64,000 bases of DNA from Whitmania pigra (lineage: Eukaryota > Annelida > Clitellata > Hirudinida > Haemopidae). Numbering within the stretch: position 1 is the first letter of the stretch; every line of letters begins with the position of its first letter. The notes under the pieces were generated by a model. It saw only the letters and a list, made by a program, of their open reading frames with translations, did no database searches and had not been told where the DNA came from. Of the stretch, positions 49,048 to 62,700 are shown piece after piece. Position numbers and translations under genes: made by a program. The stretch covers positions 57,501 to 121,500 of the forward strand of contig JAJTWR010000314.1 in the NCBI GenBank assembly GCA_021613335.1, written 5' to 3'.

Positions 49048-50042
49048 CAAATAAATAAATAAATAAATATGAATATCTCTCTTACTCTTATCTTTGTCTT
49101 ACGAGCTGGCGATCCTATGCCGCCCCAGCTATCTATGTCTATATTTATTGGTAATTAATAAAATGAAACTGTTGATTTGATCAATAAATAAACAACGCGT
49201 CGACAGCAGGAATCGAAACTACAAGGGAAGAACAATACTTGAAGAAGAAGAAGAAGGAGTAGGATACTTTTTAGATACTTTGGAAATGGTGCAACAGAAG
49301 GGCAACAAGGAGGATTAAGGGTCTTGGAAATTTGATATTTGAGATTAAGAAGATGTAAGCTTAAATTTGAGTTACGAAGAAAGATTAAGAAGAAGATGTA
49401 GGCTTACAAATTTGAAATTTGAGATTAAGAAGATGTAAGCTTAAATTTGAGTTACGAAGAAAGATTAAGAAGAAGATGTAGGCTTACAAATTTAGAGACA
49501 TTAAGAAGAAGTAGAGGTAATCTAAAATCTGAACATTTTTTGAGGCCAACCTTAAGTAGAGGGCATGGACATAACTGTTATGCAAAGGACTATAATCAAA
49601 TAAATAAATAAATAAATAAATAAATAAAGGCATGGATGTAAGCTTATTATAGGAAGGCAACGGGCACTCTGAAGAATAATTACTTCAGCACCGGAGTAAT
49701 TGATCTTCGGAATAAGCTCGACGAGCAAACAATATATTCAGATTCGGTAAAAGTATTTTAAAAACGACTATCGAAATTTAGATAATGAATTACAAAAATT
49801 AGGAGTGGTTTGTCACACAGACAGATATTAGTCTCCTTAAACCACTGTAATATACGTTACGTTATTTTATGTTATGTAAGGACAATTTCTAATTTCAAAA
49901 AGATCTCTAAAACTATTATCATAAACACCATTGCTTATAAATCATCATTACAGCGACCATAAACATCGTAATTACTGTAAACCATTGCATTCATCATCGT
50001 CACCATCATTACTACATTCATCATCGTCACCATCATTACTAC

Positions 50043-50091
<49 letters not shown>

Positions 50092-52574
50092 GTCGTCATC
50101 ATCATCATCATCGTCATCATCGTCATCATCATCATCATCATCTGGAGCACGGCAATGACAATCATAATCATAATCCTCAATTAGTACTGAAGCATCAGTT
50201 CAGACTTCTCCATCTTTCCAGCAACTTTGCTTTAAACCAGCGCTTTAATCTCCAATCCGCAAAACAACCCAAGGGGCGTATTTCAAGCCACCCCGTCCAC
50301 CCACCCACCGGCCCCGGGAGTTGGACGGAAAGAGGAGAACTCTCACGTGTGTCAGGTTAATGACATTAAGAAGACGAAGTGCTGCTGATTCAGACATTAA
50401 GAAGATAAGTGGAAGATGGTGAGGAGATAAAGGAATAGGGAAAGTTGGATGGATGGATGGATGGATGGATGATGGATGATGGATGATGGATGGATGGATG
50501 GATGATGATGGATGGATGGATGATGGATGGATGGATGATGGATGGATGGATGCATGTATGTATGGATGGATAGATGGATGGATGGATGGATGGATGGATG
50601 GGTGGATGGATGGACGGATGGATGAGCGAACGGATGTATGCATGGATAGATGGGTGGATAAATGGATGGAAAGCTTAAGCAGGTGTATTTAAAGCCTACT
50701 TTGAAGTAAATCACGACATGCCCAAATAAATAATTAAGTAATTTGAATTAATGAGCATCACAATCATTCACATTCAGCAGTCACACCACATAAAGTTTAC
50801 GACTGACCGACCATCTTTAATGTACTTCACCCCAAGCTCCATCACTCCTGCATTTCATCACCCATTCATTCATTCATTCATTCATTCATTCATTCATTCA
50901 TCTATCCGACCATCCATCCATCCTTCCATCGGCTCTATCAATCCAGCCTTTTCCATCACCATCATCACCACCATCACCATCAGCTGTGGATCGATTAGTA
51001 AAAGGAAAAAACTGCAACGATCGTCACGATGACGTCACCACCACCATCATCATCATCATCATCTCAACTGAGAGTCACGTGTTTGTTCCGAGATATTAAT
51101 AGCAGCCAGGGTTTTTACCATCGGTTTCGTAGAACTTACGACGTTCAGACTATTTATTAGTTTCGGTTATGTTGCAATGTTTGTTTGTTTGTGTTGTTTT
51201 TAAATCCAGGAGATGTTTAAAAAATAAAAATAAAAATAAATAAATATTTCAGGCATTCGAAGGAAACACTGAATGAGAAAAAAATATTTTCGTTCGCTTA
51301 ATTCTTCCTTCTTTTTTTTCTTTTTTTACATTTTCACAGATGCCATTGAAACGTGATGGAACAGGCGAGAAATATTTTCAATTAAGGTTTCATCAGCACC
51401 AGCACCAGCATCATCGTCATAATCATCATCATCGTCATCATCATCACCATCATCATCGTCATCATCACCGTCATCATCACCATCATCATCATCACCGTCA
51501 TCATCGTCATCATCATCATCATCGTCATCATCGTCATCATCATCATCGTCATCGTCACTACGAACATCACTGCCTCAAGTGCGAGCGACCACAGCCAGGG
51601 TTATCCTCACAGTGCAGACTCGTGCGTGACCTTTGCCCTTTGAACTGTGAGATGTTTATAATGGGAGTCCTTCCTGTTCCGAGTGATGGATGGCTTCAAG
51701 ATGGCATCAACGGGAGCTGGATGGAATTCATTTGCTAGCTAGGCCCTAATTAATTATTCATGTCATGGTCTTGGATGGATTGGGTTATTAATCCACCCAT
51801 CCATCCATCCATTTATCCATCCATTTATACATCCATCCATCCATCCATCCATCCATCCATCCATCCATTTATCCATCCATCCATCTATCCATCCATCCAT
51901 CCATCCATCCATCCATCCATCCATCCATCCATCCATCCATCCATCCATCCATCCATCCATCCATCCATCCATCCATCTATCCATCCACTCCCTCCGACAA
52001 ACAATTAAACCACGCCAGGCACCTGCCAATTCCATTACAGAAAGACGATTATCGCTTCTGACCGACGGCTACTTTTTTTTTTAATATTGTGAAGACGGCC
52101 ATCACGTGATGACGGTGGTGATGATGATGTTGGTAGTTATCAAGGACATTATTATTTATTGCTTATGAATATTTATTTCAACCAAATTATTTATAAACTT
52201 AGACTCCACACATACACACACACATTATTACTATGCATCCAGGAATGAACTGGAAAGTTATTAAGAAATCCTAAAGACCCAAACCACGTGGGAATCATCC
52301 AAGTGTGACGAATGGAGGCCAAAAATTGCCAGCCAGCCAATCGGCAGCCAGGCACTGGAGACACCACGTGATTACAATTATGATGTCATCCTGCAAAAGG
52401 TGAAAGGTCATCCAAAGGCTGCTTCTGGAATCTCGAGATATCCATCGGAAGAAGGGGAATGAGAGACTTCTCAAAGATGCTTGCAGTATTATTATTATTA
52501 TTATTATATTGCTGTTACAATAATTATAATAGCAATAATGCTATTATACTAAAAACAATTATTATTATTATTAC

Positions 52575-52653
<79 letters not shown>

Positions 52654-52834
52654 AAAACCAGGGGCAACACAAGGACTGGGAAAAGCAAAATAGGATGCTT
52701 TTTGTCTGAAACATCCCTTCTTACAGAATACATTGAAGTACAACTGCTGCTACTATCAACAAGAATGACAAGCGCAACAACAATAATAATAATAATAATA
52801 ATAATAATAATTATATATCACATTATATTATAAT

Positions 52835-52866
<32 letters not shown>

Positions 52867-53374
52867 ACAATATTAATAATAGTCATAATAATAATAATAA
52901 CAATAATAATAACCTGAAAACGAAAATTTAAAAAAAAATTCCATGAGGACTTCTTAAACTCAATGGAAAAGCACTTACATTCTGGAAAAGCCTGGAATCG
53001 TTGGACTAAGTGGTGGATAATGAGCAGACACTCTCACTCAACAGCACCATCTCCCCACATCCGACCAATGGGGGTCTAGGGACTCGGCGGGATTAAGGCA
53101 GACGAGATTGTATATACGACACCAAGGGAACTTTCAGTCGTGACAAAATAGAAATGTGGGTAATAGTTTCGATAATGTGGCAATAAAAATAATTTTAAAA
53201 AAATAATAATAACAGTAATATTAATAGTTTCAATAATGTGGCATTAAAAATAATAATAACAATCGTATTAACAGTAATAATGTGGCAATAATAAAAACTA
53301 ATAATAATAATAATAACAATAGTATTAACAGTAATAATGTGGCAATAATAAAAACTAATAATAATAATAATAAC

Positions 53375-53417
<43 letters not shown>

Positions 53418-53576
53418 TTAACAGTAATAATGTCGGGAAAATTTGCTAGTGCCCATCTGCAGCCATCAAGATTACTTTGGCTCCAATAACATGGTGGAAA
53501 GAAATTACTTCAGATTTATACTCGCTCTAGATTATTGTAGCTATTATTATTTTTATTATTATTATTATTATTGTTG

Positions 53577-53611
<35 letters not shown>

Positions 53612-53841
53612 TAGAATTAAATAGTATGATGATAATGATGGCTCGAGGAAAGCATTTGTATGACTAATTGTAATCCATCAGCCTCTACCAGGAGTTCATC
53701 TGTCTTATCAAAGATTAAGGTGGTGATTAAGATGGTGATTATGATGTTGATGACGACAACATCCATTGATCTTGACATTAATAATAAGCTGCAGTAATAA
53801 CAATAACAATAATAGTAATAATAGTGAGGATAATAATAATA

Positions 53842-53880
<39 letters not shown>

Positions 53881-56800
53881 CAACAATAATAATAATAACG
53901 ATAACAATAATTATTTCCCAGCCTGTCGTGACGTCATTAAGACTCTGATCATACCTTCCTTCCTCCATTGAATCAGGTGGTTAGATCAAACGAAGACCTA
54001 GAAAGGAAAGTCTTTCGAAACTGCCACAAAAAAAAAACCCCAAAAAAACCAAAAAACCCAAAAAACCCAAAAAACCCAAAAAAACACAAAAAAAAAAAAC
54101 TAATCTCCCGTCCTCACGTCAACAGTGACCGTCCCTAGTAACCTGCTCTCGTAGGATCTGACTGTATCAAGTTTTTGCTCGCTTATATTTTCATTAATTA
54201 TTTATTAATGTAATTAATGGTCAATATGTTAAATGTAATTGTAATAATTAATCATTTCCTTGCTTATATTTTTATTAATTACTTATTAATGTAATTAATG
54301 ATTGTGTTGTTAAATATAATTGTAATAATTATTCGTAATATTACGGTCTAGGACCACCATTTTGAGTCCTGAAGAGTAGAAAACGCCTTTATGGAATCAG
54401 GCAACACACTTTACTGGTATTACTAAATACATAATTAATAATATAAACGTAATAATAATCATAACATAGCAATTATACCTGAGCGTGCGTACGGCAAAAT
54501 GTCCATCTACAGTTTCATTCATCTAACTTTCCATCCGGCCATGCAATCCGACTAGAAATTCAGAAGCGTTGTGGATGGATGGATGGGTGGATGGACAGAT
54601 TAATGGATGGATATGGAAGGATGGATGGAAGCTTTGCAAAGGAAACAGGAGAACCTCTCTTCATGCTTTTCCAGTTTCACGGTGTTCATCCAGGAACGGT
54701 TGAAAAATTGTTCCGCCGTTGAAAAATAAGGAGATTAAAAGCAGTGGCTGATGTGGATAATTCGTGGATAATAATGAAGGACTGATGAGCATGCTTATGG
54801 ATGAAAAGACTTGGAAAAGTTTTCGAGGAATTGATGGAAATCAATTGGAAAAATGATGCCGGGAGACTTTCAGTCGGAAACAAAACAAACTGCGTTTGAG
54901 ATGGCTCTGGATTCTGAAAAGATGCACATTCGAGGAGAAAAATATCTCGTCCCACTCATCCATCCAATACAATGCAATACAAAACAATACAATACAATAC
55001 ACTACAATACAATGCAATACAAAACAATACAATACAATACAATACACTACAATACAATGCAATACAAAACAATACAATACAATACACTACAATACAATGC
55101 AATACAAAACAATACAATACAATACACTACAATACAATGCAATACAAAACAATACAATACACTACAATACAATGCAATACAAAACAAAACAATACACTAC
55201 AATACAATGCAATACAAAACAATACAATACAATACACTACAATACAATGCAATACAAAACAATACAATACAATATACTACAATACAATGCAATACAAAAC
55301 AATACAATACAATACACTACAAAACAATGCAATATGTCCTCCCACCATCCATCCATCTTTTCATATTCCCGCCTTGGCATCAGACGATTAATCACTCCCG
55401 GTCTGATAGACAGAAGGAAGGAGAGAAGGAAAACTCAATCCAATCAGCAGCGAGGAGGAACGCGTGGCAGACGACTGTTAGTTAACGCCACGAAATGCTT
55501 TTCCAGTTACTTGTCCATCCATCCAGAGATTTGTACATTTAGAGGTCATTTGTCAGACATAGCCATGAGGTTGTTGAGTGCAGTTTCATGTAACGGATTT
55601 ATTAAAAATATCAGAAATATTTAAATATTTAAAGATATTAGAAAGATTTCATTTATTAGAGATGAAAGTCTTTAGCAATTGCTTGAAGCATCCCATGGGA
55701 CGTAGTGAAGACTGGCAGAGACGATTGTAGATATCACAGATATTACATTCGTATTTTATCTGCCTTTTATAATTTTATTATGTTTCTTTTTATATTATCA
55801 GCATTATTATTACTTTAATAATATTTGCCATTACACATACATTCACAGGCATGTGCAAACAATACGAGCACATGAATAAGCATAACATGTAGTAAATGTA
55901 CTAGTATGTAATAATCTATAAAGTAATGAAACATCGTTTGACTTAGGAAGCGTTAAGCATTAAGCTTGCAATAAAATCACTTTCAAATGACTGCTAAACA
56001 TCTGCTCGCCTGGCGAACTTCATCCAATCATTCGTCCCACGAGGCGAGCAGATCACCTGTATTGGCAGATTCCTCAGGTATCCCCACTACAACGGTTTGC
56101 TGAAAACGGACGGATGGAAAAATACGAGCAAGGAACAAATTGACGAATAAAGTACGAGTTTAGGAAGCCAAAGGTCAAAATGGCAGAGCAGTCAGAAGGT
56201 CAGGTAGTGACATATGGGGAGTCGGTTAAATGCCAACAAATTGCTCTCCGTGGAAAGCCCATCTTCATCAACAAAGCTTTATTTTCCCCGAGACCGTTTC
56301 GGGGACGTGTGCGAACGGACGTGATCTTAGCACATCCCTAAAGGTGGTGCCACTGCTGCCGATGATGATGATGATGATGATGATGATTGTGACGTACGTG
56401 CTCATCCCAAGGAAAATATTCCTTTCCTGTCCCGTTACCGCCCCCAAGGAAAATGAAAGCGTGTTCAATCTTGTCAAACATGGAAGGCCAGACCATCTGA
56501 GGGATACCGACACGTGGCCAAAAACATCTCAAAAAGGAAACCTCGTCGTGAACGGGGAACTACAAATTCCGAGTAACGACGGAGACATTTTCGATGACGA
56601 TTCGAGTCGAATGTACATGTTTTTCGTGTCCGTAATCATTCTTATTCAGCAAATTTATACTCAATGGACTGTTGAGCAACAGAGACAAACTGCAGTCATT
56701 ATGTAAGCATGATATTAACAGCTAGTAACTGTCAATTAGTTAACTGAATATTTATTGAGTAAATCAAACTACACGCTTGGCTTGAATTAAGCCTCAGTCA

Positions 56801-57779
56801 TTTATTATTATTAATAATAGCTGTTATTATATTTATTATGAGTCTGGGGACTGTTGAAATCAATTTAAAATAAATTAGAACTCACAATGAATCTCAACTT
56901 TGACAATATCTTAAATATGATCCATTCATTAAAAGTTCAATAAGTTAAATATTATTATTGTTATTATTATAGTTATTATACCCATTATATGTTATATTGT
57001 TACTGAAGCAAAAAAATTTTTTAAATAACGAAATGTTTGAAGCTTTCGAGTGAAGACCCACATATGAAGACATTCTTCTAAAATTTAAGAATTCTATAAA
57101 ATTCACAAAAATTACTTAAAAGTATTGTAAAATAATTTTTATTCTTTAAAATTGTCTGCATGTATTTACTAAAATCGTTTAAAATACTTTTAAAGTATTC
57201 ACTAAAATCCTCATTGCAGACAAACATTACTAACTCAAAACTTTGCACGACTCTCGAAGCTGAAATAATAATGATAGTCCGTGATATAAATCATAAATGT
57301 AACATTTACATCTTTTACATCCCAATCGTTGAGATCAACGATTGTGACCAGACTCACGTGGTAGTTTCTCACATAGATTATTGCGCACATGGATTATTGC
57401 GCACATGGATTATTGCGCACATGGCCCATGTGAGCAACCGTTTATGTGCGCAACCGCCACGTGAGCTATCGCCATTCGAGCAAAAGTCGGGAAACGAGAT
57501 CAACTTGTCGCATTCCACGACTTATATTTTCAAAAAAATACTTTTTAAAACGTCACTCAGGACCGAAGAGACGAGAATTCATTGGTCGGAATGAATCGAG
57601 GGCAGACGACACGAGCATTTGGTTCGGTTGATCCGATGAATTATTCGAGAAAAAATTCAGACGTTGGTTGAGGGAGAATAGCAATACCTCAGGATGTCTT
57701 TGCAAGTCCACGATGAGATTATAATGAGATTAATTTAAATCATAAACAATATGGAAACAACAACAACAACAACAACAAC

Positions 57780-57811
<32 letters not shown>

Positions 57812-58024
57812 CAATAATAATAACATAAATAATTAATAATGATGATGATAAAGTATAGATGACATAAAAAATTATTCGAATATTGCAATGCATCATATCT
57901 CTATGAAGACAAATCTTAGTGATAACGAAAATAAGAAAGTAAGTGAAAGTCAACACATTTTTGTTGCATCGATGCATCACCATGTGATCATCATCATCAT
58001 CATAACTACCAACAGCGTGGTCAT

Positions 58025-58113
<89 letters not shown>

Positions 58114-58429
58114 CCAACGTCGCCACGGTTACTTATGACGCCTGTGTAATCTTACGAGGAATATTTTACAATTACCAGTGAAAATAAAGAACATCTACAA
58201 GGAAGAGGAAGAAGTCGTAATTTGTTTATTTATCTCTTTAATTGGTTTTTTTGTTAAATTATTTCGATTGTATTTTATTCATTTAACTTGCACTATTTAT
58301 TCTTTTCATTAGAGTTATGTTGATTTTTTAAAATTAATTGTTATCTTTTTGATTTTTTATTTCTTCATCAATGTTGGAATTGACTTTATAAAGACATTCC
58401 AAGCTCGGAGAGGTGGGAAAGAATGATGC

Positions 58430-58474
<45 letters not shown>

Positions 58475-59718
58475 CAGTGGTGATGATTACAATGGTGTTG
58501 ATGATGATGACAACGATGTTGATGATGACGATGGGAAATTACTAATAAATTCAACAAATCATTCACACAATCTTGCACAACACACGTTTCAATAAGATCA
58601 CCCATTTCAATAAGATCACTCGTCGTTAATGCTAACACGTCTGCCTTGTAACGTATTACATATTAACTCGTTAACGTAGTGCTTCCAACATCAACATAAA
58701 AGTAAGTTAACAGTTGATAAATAAGCACTGTGCAGTTCATATTGGTAATTCTGTCTTTTGTTCGCCTCGAAGGCAACAGAACTTTAACAGATTTAAAGAT
58801 TCAAAATCACGAGTTTCCCAAAAAAAAAAAAACAATTCCAGCATAAAAGGACACAAAAAACACAGAATTAAAAGCAAAAAAAAAAAAAGAGGGAATCGAA
58901 TTTTCGACAAAAACAAAAATCTGAGAATTTAAAAAAAATCTAAAATTTACCTCGATGCAAGAATTGCACTCATTGCAGTGTGTGCACCTGGGCGGACGAT
59001 ACATCTTGCAAGTCCGACACCATTTCAGGGAAACGGCCACGTTGTCAATTTCGACGTTCTTGTACATCGGGGCATTGCTGTCCTTCACTTCGTTAGCTTT
59101 GTAAAAACGGAAAAAGAAACATTAAATTGAAGGTTAATAATAACTTTTGCTCTTTAATTACCCTAATAAGAAATGCTTTAGCATTCCAAGTGGACGCAAG
59201 TATTACAGGATTTATTACAAATAACAGATTTGAGCATGAAAACTGTTCTCGTTAAACTTCTAATAACCATTACTTAACGACTAATAGGTTTACGCCCTGT
59301 CACATATCCATCGCCCTTGGGCAAAAACGGCAACTTCCGACGATACCTTTCGGGTATCGACCGGGATCCATGAAGGTGGACAGCGTGAAATTGCAGACCA
59401 CAAATGTGAACACGACTCCCTCGCATATCAGAATCCAGGACCCATATGTTTGAATTATGTAAGGCATTCTGAAACATCAAATTGGCTCGAGTAAAATTAA
59501 TTAAGTCTAATTAAGTATCACTTGGTTCAGCTCTGGCCTCTGAGTCAATGGCTGTGCACCAATCAAAGCAAATGCAATGAACTTGATGGATCAAAATCTA
59601 GTCACAATTGCCAATGAACTTACACAAAACCATAAACCAGTCCTGTACAAGTGAGCAGTGTAAGCCAGGCAAACGTAACAGGTAAACTCTTAGTGATTTT
59701 CTGACAGATCTTAGACAT
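39858..59718 (-). CDS. ZDHHC5/ZDHHC8: ZDHHC5/8-type palmitoyltransferase, eight exons (866 aa)
   Basis: Transfers palmitate to cysteines of membrane proteins; vertebrate ZDHHC5/8 act at the plasma membrane and synapses. Exons, 5' to 3': 59624-59718, 59347-59468, 58951-59096, 48014-48186, 47534-47636, 42885-42976 (or its copy 44600-44691), 41803-41941, 39858-41588. All phases close. An in-frame TAA precedes the ATG. Features: two N-terminal membrane segments (about 12-32, 42-60), the MDPG motif, the Cys-rich domain ([17 protein letters not shown]), [19 protein letters not shown] with catalytic Cys127, two further membrane segments, TTNEQ (about 209-213), CCRNW juxtamembrane cysteines, then a long disordered tail. 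It ends FEISV, the PDZ-binding end shared with ZDHHC5/8. Intron 3 is 10.8 kb. Confidence 0.92.
42720..42880. repeat. CAT/ATC array on the 3' side of ZDHHC exon 6
   Basis: Imperfect CAT triplets preceded by a CAA run (42641-42690). Homologous array at 44390-44595 next to the duplicate exon. Confidence 0.9.
42999..43115. repeat. GAT/GAC array on the 5' side of ZDHHC exon 6
   Basis: GAT/GAC triplets, complementary in sense to the CAT/ATC array on the other side of the exon. Homologous array at 44714-44830. Confidence 0.9.
48981..49067 (+). mobile_element. AAAT-tailed retroposon 3' end
   Basis: GTCCAAATCATCTCAGTTAT, then GCAACGGACTACAATC and an AAAT tail. Same sequence at 49577-49626 (+), and inverted at 20397-20446 and 21384-21436. 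Constant 3' end with tetramer tail suggests a LINE or SINE family. Confidence 0.65.
49577..49626 (+). mobile_element. AAAT-tailed retroposon 3' end
   Basis: Short copy: TGTTATGCAAAGGACTATAA followed by TC and an AAAT tail. Confidence 0.6.
49980..50150. repeat. ATC microsatellite in ZDHHC intron 3
   Basis: Short imperfect repeats (TTCATCATCGTCACCATCAT) grade into pure ATC triplets. Confidence 0.9.
50444..50660. repeat. GGAT microsatellite in ZDHHC intron 3
   Basis: GGAT tetramers with GATG slips. The reverse strand gives His/Pro/Ser repeats that are not a gene. Confidence 0.95.
51400..51560. repeat. CAT/CGT array in ZDHHC intron 3
   Basis: CATCAT with frequent CGT and CAC variants. Confidence 0.9.
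51797..51985. repeat. CCAT microsatellite in ZDHHC intron 3
   Basis: Nearly pure CCAT tetramers, about 190 bp, opposite in strand sense to the GGAT array at 50444. Confidence 0.95.
52560..52652. repeat. ATT microsatellite in ZDHHC intron 3
   Basis: Pure ATT triplets. Further ATT/TAA arrays at 52785-52920, 53290-53430 and 53830-53900 are of the same kind. Confidence 0.9.
54966..55330. repeat. Higher-order ACAATACAAT satellite in ZDHHC intron 3
   Basis: About ten units of 30-45 bp, each ACTACAATACAATGCAATAC followed by AAAACAATAC and a variable number of AATAC pentamers. It reads as a pentamer repeat that has been amplified at a higher order. Confidence 0.95.
56180..56706 (+). other. Possible nested ORFs in ZDHHC intron 3
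   Basis: Gene-like composition on the strand opposite the host gene. 56180-56341 reads [20 protein letters not shown] then [20 protein letters not shown], and stops. A second frame, open from 56230, continues past an ATG microsatellite (56360-56386) to a hydrophobic [16 protein letters not shown] segment and stops at 56706. No family recognised. It may be chance, or a decayed gene split by microsatellite slippage. Confidence 0.25.
58019..58112. repeat. ATC microsatellite in ZDHHC intron 3
   Basis: Pure ATC triplets, about 30 units. A GAT array of opposite sense lies at 58425-58475. Confidence 0.95.
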
Positions 59719-62700
59719 CCTAGCGCCTCTCAATTAATAGTCTTCATTGCATCTCCTCCCTAATCCACCATCACCACCGCTGGAGTTCAAATAAAGTTGA
59801 ACTTATTAAAACGAAGTTAGAGCCGTCCGAATCGCAATTAAATATTTTATTTATTTATTTTTGTTTCAAGTTATTTAAAATCAAATACGGAGCAGCGGCC
59901 CAGCACCATCTCCAACACAGACCTTTCATGCGGTCCCCACTAAAATGTTGTTCCTCTCCATTTCAGTCACCATCTCAAACAATGTCTTATGTTAGTCTCC
60001 TCGCTTCTATTCGTGTGATACTTGTCACCATAAAATATTCTTTTATATTCTATTATTATATAATAAACAAAATATCGCAATCCATCTCTGCTGATGTAAA
60101 ATTTCGTAAGAGTTACTTTTCCTTAAAATTATCCAGACTTTGTGTACTTAGCATAGCAGACTGAATGTGCCTACAATTCCAGAACAAATAGAAAACATTT
60201 TTTAATAATATATTAGAAGAACAAGTCATAACTTAGTTACAATGAAGAAAAGAAAACAAGAAAATAAAAGCTTTTAAACAAATAGATCGTAATCTATTGT
60301 ATTAATATAAATTAATTCACTTTTATCAAATTATTTTATGATTTATAATTAAAACTTTATCAGTTAAAATTAACTTTTATACATAAAATAATAAATATAA
60401 ATGTGCTCTCACTACAAGTATTGGGTTATTAAAAAATTAGAAAAACGAGAGAATTTTTGGTAGAAACTGTTTGAGACGGACACACAGTTTTAATGACATG
60501 TACAGAAAAAATTATTCTCCAGTGACAAGTTGTGATCTTCAACAAACATTTAAATCAAATATATTCGTGGGCCACTAAAGTCAGAGTTCGTCTGGATGTC
60601 CGAATCTCCAAAGTTTTCAAGCATTAATTAAAAATAGTTCCCGATTTTTATTTATTTATTTTTTTTTTTGAATACTCATCCCTGGCTCCTTGATCTTATA
60701 TTTTTTAAAACTATCAGCACATTTTTATCTCTATCGGTTTTAATCACCTCGCTTATAGACCCTTAAAAATGGGCTAGAACAGCGCCAGTTATTACCTTCG
60801 TCAGCAACAGCGGTTAATTTGTGTCCCGTGCCATTTTGGCAGCCACTGAAGCTCTCCAAAACGGGAGCTGCAGGCAAACTACAGAGTTTCAGTGGAATTT
60901 TTGGGGCAGAGCCCCTCAAGTATATTAGACTAAGCTAGAGGTTTTCGAACTGTGGTCCGGGGTCACAAAGGTGACCGTGAGAGCGTCCTGAAATACTCGG
61001 TTAAGAAGCTGAGAACTTTCGTGTCCGCTCTAGGGAACTGGGATGGATGCGATCGAAAGGAAAAGACCAAGGAGAACCTCGCATAGTCGAAGTTTGCAGG
61101 TGCAAAGCAGATAGTATGCGACATGAAGAAGCCATTGAGAGTGGGGCTGCGGATTTAATCGATTAATTAATCGTTAAAAATTTTAATCGGTTAAAATTTC
61201 TTTGGTTGATTAATCAATCATTCAATCAAAAAGATTTTTCAATCTTGATAGTCTTCTCTTTAGTTACTTGCCTTTCCCCCACGTTAACATTGTTATTTAT
61301 TATAGTTAGAACATGTACGACATTGGCAAATAGCGATAATAACTCATGCAAACATGTAAAACAAAGTAAAAAGTTCATTGCAGCAATTTGCTTTCTGCGG
61401 TGCAAATACGTCGCTAACCTATCACCATCTGTTGATACTGTAGCGGCTGTGAGATGTCATTTGACTCGAAGTTATCCTATAAAAAACAATTTTCTAAACT
61501 TCGCTTCCACAGACATTTCCATCCTTCAATCGATGTTTCTCCAAACTGCTAATGAAATGGATCCTTCTTGACCAAAATCGCTAATCTTGTTTGCTTAGCG
61601 CGTGATTATCTTCCATTTCCTCACAAAGACAAGAAATAACGGCTTTTATTATGTCATTATTCGGCATTCTCAAGGTCATTTGATCCCGGATATGTCGTTT
61701 TATTCCTAGTGCTGTTTAGGTAATTAGGTAATAGCAGTAATTGCAATGGTACTTTTGTAACTAACTCTTGTTCAGGGAGGTAATTTTTTTGGAATGGGGG
61801 GGAAGGAAAGAGGAAAGAGAAGCTCTTGAGTGACTGCCCGTGTGGATTTCCAAGCCTGGAAAATGATGAGTTGCCATCCTTGTTCTCGATTTTGAAATAG
61901 TCCAGTATCGAACCTTAAATATTTTTTTTTATCGACAATGCCTTTATTAGATAGAAGCACTCCAAACACTAGTTAATGTTACTGATACGACGAGTCCCTT
62001 TCTATTCCACTATCTAAGAGAGTTCATAAGGTGCGTCTAATTGAGAAGAAAAAAATGATCGACAAACAATAAAAATTTATCGGAATACAAGAAAAGATAA
62101 ATTCAATCGATAATCATTTCAAAACATATCGACTTTAACTCGGTGCAAATGAAATTATCCGATTTTCTGACGCGTAGATTAACTTTTAGCTGCTCTCTCT
62201 ATCTCGACGCTGTGTCGCCGATGTGCGCGTCCGCTGACTTCGACTGCCGATGGATGCCGGGAAAAATATAGAAAGCTAAATATACAAACCACAACAACGG
62301 ATAGAAAGCAGACGAGAAGAAATCGACCACAATCAGCGAATGATGACGACGACGACGACGGCAGATCATCTCCACGGGAATAAACTAACCACGGGGAGTC
62401 AAAAGGAAAAAAGGTATGAGTGGGGAAGATAAACAAATTTGAGATCAACAACTCTTTCTCGTTTTGAACCGATGCAAGCGTTTGATCTTTACTAACAATC
62501 TTTACTGCTTTACTGCTGGAAATGACAACGACGACAACAACGACACTTCGATTTTTACGACAATTCAATTCCTCCATTTCTCGTGTCACTCTCAGGATAC
62601 ATTCAAAGTACGTAAGTAAAATGTTTCTGTTAGGCCACGCCAGCGCACGGACAAGGCCTGCCCTCTAAATAATATCAACAAGGTGAGCTCTAATCAAGGT

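Noticed and set aside
50245..50714. His/Pro/Ser repeat proteins on the GGAT and CCAT arrays (also 51760-52035)
   Set aside because: Products of tetranucleotide repeats read in any frame; no gene context.
54853..55624. Asn/Thr/Gln-rich ORFs of more than 200 codons
   Set aside because: Open in all three forward frames because the ACAATACAAT satellite lacks stops; not selection for coding.
57160..57594. 144-codon ORF on the + strand
   Set aside because: Lys/Ile/Asn-rich drift ORF in AT-rich intron sequence spanning a 16-bp repeat; no protein-like conservation signal visible.
62179..62589. 136-codon minus-strand ORF with poly-Val and poly-Ser runs
   Set aside because: Composition follows GAC/GTC and GAT/TCA triplet runs; no splice partner or family resemblance.
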